The notes below the pieces were generated by a model. The model was not told the DNA's origin. It saw nothing but the letters and a program-made list of their open reading frames with translations, and did no database searches. From Streptococcus australis (GTDB lineage Bacteria > Bacillota > Bacilli > Lactobacillales > Streptococcaceae), in contig NZ_RJPZ01000002.1 in assembly GCF_003943615.1 (NCBI RefSeq), positions 302,740-366,739 of the forward strand: a stretch of DNA of 64,000 nt. Direction: 5' to 3'. Shown in pieces: positions 62,007 to 64,000 of this stretch. Numbering within the stretch: position 1 is the stretch's first letter; the number at the start of each line of letters is the position of its first letter. A program made the position numbers and the translations under genes.

Positions 62007-62296
62007 ACACATGGAAAAACTTGTAGGCAAGGTAGCCCTCAATTGTCCCTTTTTGAACAGAAAGTGTCATCTTCTTTTGTTTTTTACTCCACTTTGCTAG
62101 AAGAAAACAGCCGTTTAGATTTTCTAACCTGACGATTCTACAATATATTATTCCTTAATCATCTGGACGATTTTGTTTTGAAATAGCTGAAAACCTTTGT
62201 TTCTTCAATTAAAGAACAAGGCAAGGACCTATTCATCCCTCTTTTTCACGATATCGTAAGGACTCACTCCAACTTTCAGAATACCGTAGCGAATAT

Positions 62297-62325
62297 TTGA
62301 CTTTCCATTTCAGAGGGTATATACT
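62297..62325 (+). promoter_or_regulatory. Promoter of the CsbD gene
   Basis: TTGACT (62297-62302), 17 bases, TATACT (62320-62325). Of the rest of the 61958-62415 gap, 62030-62290 shows no supported gene. Confidence 0.75.
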
Positions 62326-62415
62326 TATATTAATCTGAACTAAATAGTTTTAATTTTTTAAATGAACTGTCTTGAACTCAGATTAAAAAACTATTTACTT
62401 AACGGAGGTGGCGCT

Positions 62416-62619
62416 ATGTCATTAGAAGATAAATTAAACCAAGTTAAAGGTTCTGTTAAAGAAGGTCTCGGTAAAGTAACCGGCGACACAAAAACAGAAG
62501 CTGAAGGCGTTGCTGAAAAAGTTGCATCAAAAGCAAAAGAAATTGCTGAAGATGCAAAAGAAGCTGTTGAAGGAGCTATCAACGGTGTGAAAAACATCCT
62601 TCACAAAGACGATAACTAA
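62416..62619 (+). CDS. CsbD-like stress protein
   Basis: The 67-residue protein has the CsbD family start [23 protein letters not shown], followed by a Lys/Ala/Glu-rich amphipathic helix. CsbD proteins are small, abundant, stress-induced and of unknown mechanism. I start it at ATG 62416, eight bases after GGAGG; the open frame upstream is leader. A strong promoter and a terminator make it a single-gene unit. Confidence 0.85.
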   Translation: MSLEDKLNQVKGSVKEGLGKVTGDTKTEAEGVAEKVASKAKEIAEDAKEAVEGAINGVKNILHKDDN

Positions 62620-62634
62620 TCGTTAACATTCTGG

Positions 62635-62687
62635 AACCACCCTATTTTCTACAGTCTTATTGGACTTGGAGAGATGGGGTGGTTTTT
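62635..62687 (+). terminator. Terminator of the CsbD gene
   Basis: AACCACCC (62635-62642) / GGGTGGTT (62677-62684), ending in a T-run. Confidence 0.7.
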
Positions 62688-62726
62688 GTTTGCCATTCAT
62701 TTGTAAACGATATATTAGGAATAGAA

Positions 62727-62755
62727 AAAACACCTTGCAAACTGCAAAGTGTTTT
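62727..62755 (-). terminator. Terminator behind the rpsI remnant
   Basis: AAAACAC-TTTGCA ... TGCAAGGTGTTTT on the minus strand, ending in six T. Its position right after the S9 stop codon suggests it is the original rpsI terminator. Confidence 0.75.
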
Positions 62756-62783
62756 CGTTTGTATTCTGCTTTCCAGTAACGAA

Positions 62784-62834
62784 TTAACGTTTAGAGAACT
62801 GGCTAGCTTTACGAGCTTTCTTAAGACCTGGTTT
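62784..62834 (-). pseudogene. rpsI: 3' end of rpsI (ribosomal protein S9), remnant attachment site
   Basis: On the minus strand 16 codons read KPGLKKARKASQFSKR and stop, the highly conserved C-terminus of S9. Upstream in frame the match ends at once (LKFILS before KPG), so only the tail is present. A native-looking terminator follows. No other ribosomal gene is near. The known explanation is site-specific integration: elements that enter the 3' end of rpsI carry their own copy of the tail and leave the displaced one at the far end. The intact rpsI should then lie beyond the right edge. Confidence 0.75.
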
Positions 62835-62888
62835 GGAAAGTATGAATTTCAGTTGGACTAAAAACAGCGTAATATCAAGACTTTTCTC

Positions 62889-62909
62889 CGCTTTTATAAA
62901 AGCGTTTTT
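62889..62909 (+). terminator. Palindrome with T-run right of the rpsI remnant
   Basis: CGCTTTTATAAAAGCG (62889-62904) followed by TTTTT. It lies in the 62835-63147 gap, which also has AATGGTGTG (62937-62945) / CACACCATT (62996-63004) inverted copies and ATGAT-N7-ATCAT near 63011-63027, but no gene I can support. Confidence 0.5.
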
Positions 62910-63147
62910 CCAATCAAATTCAACTAATTTTATCTAAATGGTGTGGATTTTACCCCCAAAATTACAGAGAATGGAGCTGATAAACACTAAACGTTCACAC
63001 CATTAGTTAAATGATTTTTTTCATCATTTTTCTTAGATGATAGAACTTCTAATTTATTTCTTATTCAAGCAAAAACAACCTGCTATAAGTAAGAAAGAGG
63101 AAGATACAAGAAAAACACGGCGTAAAAACCGATTCAGTTCATTGTCC

Positions 63148-64000
63148 TCAATCCTTGTCTGCTTCATTTTCTTTTACGAGATCGTTTTGTGAATCTTTTT
63201 CAGAGAGTTTTTGATCAATATACTTGTCAATGTTTTCATAAAATTCCTTGGTCGCTTCACTATCTAATGTTGGCGAGTTCTGAACTTGATTCACTTTCAA
63301 TTGAACAGATTGAATACCGTAAGAGGCTTGTTTTTGGTGGAGTGTTTCTAATTCTTCTTCTGAAATCGGATCTCCAACAACCGTCAAGACCAATTCATTG
63401 TTACTTGACTTGTAGACTTGATTAATAACCGTATAATTGGCGAACTCTTTTCCTACAAACTGTTTGATCCCTTCTTTGCGCGCTTGTTCTATTGTCAGAG
63501 TAACTGCCGAATAGCTAGCTGGAAGAATCAACAATACAATCAAAGAAATCAAGCCAATTCTCATTTTAATGCTCAGCTCTTTAAATGAAGTTAAAGGAGA
63601 TTTTCTCATCAAAATTCTTGTTCCAACAATGTTGGCTAGCATGATAAAGACACAGTTGATCAAGAAAAGATAGAGAGCCCCCAATAAAAATCGTACATTC
63701 CCATTAGCTAAACCATAGCCAGCAGTACAGATAGGCGGCATCAAAGCTGTAGCAATGGCTACTCCTGGCACGATATTGTTTGCTTCTTTTTTTCTTGAAC
63801 CAATGACACCTGCTATCCCACCCGCAATAGCAATGAGAACATCCCAAATGGTTGGAGAGGTTCGTGCAATCAATTCGCTACTTGCATAAGATAAGGGAGA
63901 AATCCAGAAATATAGAGTCGAGACAAGCAAACTGACCAATACTTGAGTAAATAAAACCCCTAGAGATTGCTTGATTAAACGCGTATCAAAAATAGCTAAA
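63148..64000 (-). CDS. DUF389 membrane protein, cut by the window edge
   Basis: The frame stays open to base 64000, so the N-terminus lies outside the window; at least 283 residues are present. The visible part has five or six hydrophobic segments, the DUF389 core IAIAGGIAGVIGSRKKEANNIVPGVAIATALMPPICTAGYG, and a soluble acidic tail (SEKDSQNDLVKENEADKD). The family is of unknown function; I know of no proven transport activity. If the rpsI remnant is a true attachment scar, this gene is the first visible passenger of the island. Confidence 0.8.
   Translation of the reverse strand, partial: LAIFDTRLIKQSLGVLFTQVLVSLLVSTLYFWISPLSYASSELIARTSPTIWDVLIAIAGGIAGVIGSRKKEANNIVPGVAIATALMPPICTAGYGLANGNVRFLLGALYLFLINCVFIMLANIVGTRILMRKSPLTSFKELSIKMRIGLISLIVLLILPASYSAVTLTIEQARKEGIKQFVGKEFANYTVINQVYKSSNNELVLTVVGDPISEEELETLHQKQASYGIQSVQLKVNQVQNSPTLDSEATKEFYENIDKYIDQKLSEKDSQNDLVKENEADKD

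Noticed and set aside
62230..62302. Minus-strand codons reading SNIRYGILKVGVSPYDIVKKRDE then stop
   Set aside because: It looks protein-like but has a stop just upstream and overlaps the csbD promoter; I could not link it to a family, so a decayed gene tail is only a guess.

Overview
The window looks like the chromosome of an oral streptococcus of the mitis/sanguinis type. The support is a low-GC Firmicute gene style with AGGAGG-type ribosome binding sites, an SpxB-like pyruvate oxidase, a streptococcal DexB, an hrcA-grpE-dnaK-dnaJ region with CIRCE operators, MET-box-like sites before metE, and the gene order of the streptococcal histidine-utilisation cluster. I cannot name the species from sequence alone. 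No rRNA, tRNA, CRISPR array, intact insertion sequence or phage gene was seen.

Layout. 0.2-2.6 kb: a three-gene envelope unit (GT2/GtrA glycosyltransferase, phosphodiester glycosidase-like protein, small membrane protein). 2.7-5.1 kb: phosphoketolase. 5.4-6.4 kb: an unknown membrane protein. 6.5-18.1 kb: the complete hut locus, with hutI divergent from hutU-ftcD-fchA-fhs-hutD-permease-hutH-hutG. It converts histidine to glutamate and passes the formimino group to tetrahydrofolate, where Fhs can recover ATP as formate is released; HutG gives a second, folate-free exit. 18.2-21.1 kb: a large BTAD/TPR regulator. 21.3-24.5 kb: metE-metF. 24.7-29.97 kb: dexB, an acyltransferase, a PabB-PabC fusion and an alpha/beta hydrolase. 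30.1-33.5 kb: an ABC exporter convergent with a two-component system. 34.3-38.2 kb: 6-phospho-beta-glucosidase, a VOC protein and spxB. 38.5-47.1 kb: GDSL esterase, HAD phosphatase, AraC regulator, membrane MutS-like ATPase, CapA, MsrAB, a small unknown protein and PyrD. 47.5 kb: gdhA. 49.1-55.1 kb: the heat-shock region. 55.1-61.96 kb: LD-carboxypeptidase-like protein, two histidine phosphatases, a DUF711/ACT pair, a VanZ-RDD fusion, rhomboid and CPBP proteases. 62.4 kb: CsbD. 63.1 kb to the edge: a DUF389 membrane protein cut by the window.

Points of most interest. (1) A stranded copy of the last 16 codons, stop and terminator of rpsI (ribosomal protein S9) lies at 62.73-62.83 kb. This is what an integrative element inserted at the 3' end of rpsI leaves behind, so the right end of the window may be inside a genomic island. 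(2) The hutI-hutU intergenic region holds 23-bp inverted arms (20/23 matched), each made of two TTGAC repeats 11 bp apart and overlapping the promoter; this is a candidate operator for an unidentified hut regulator. (3) A large folded region lies between the permease and hutH. (4) A terminator hairpin lies between a strong promoter and the VanZ-RDD start codon. (5) The dnaK region carries three different folded intergenic elements, one of them BOX-like, and a PfpI gene separating dnaK from dnaJ.
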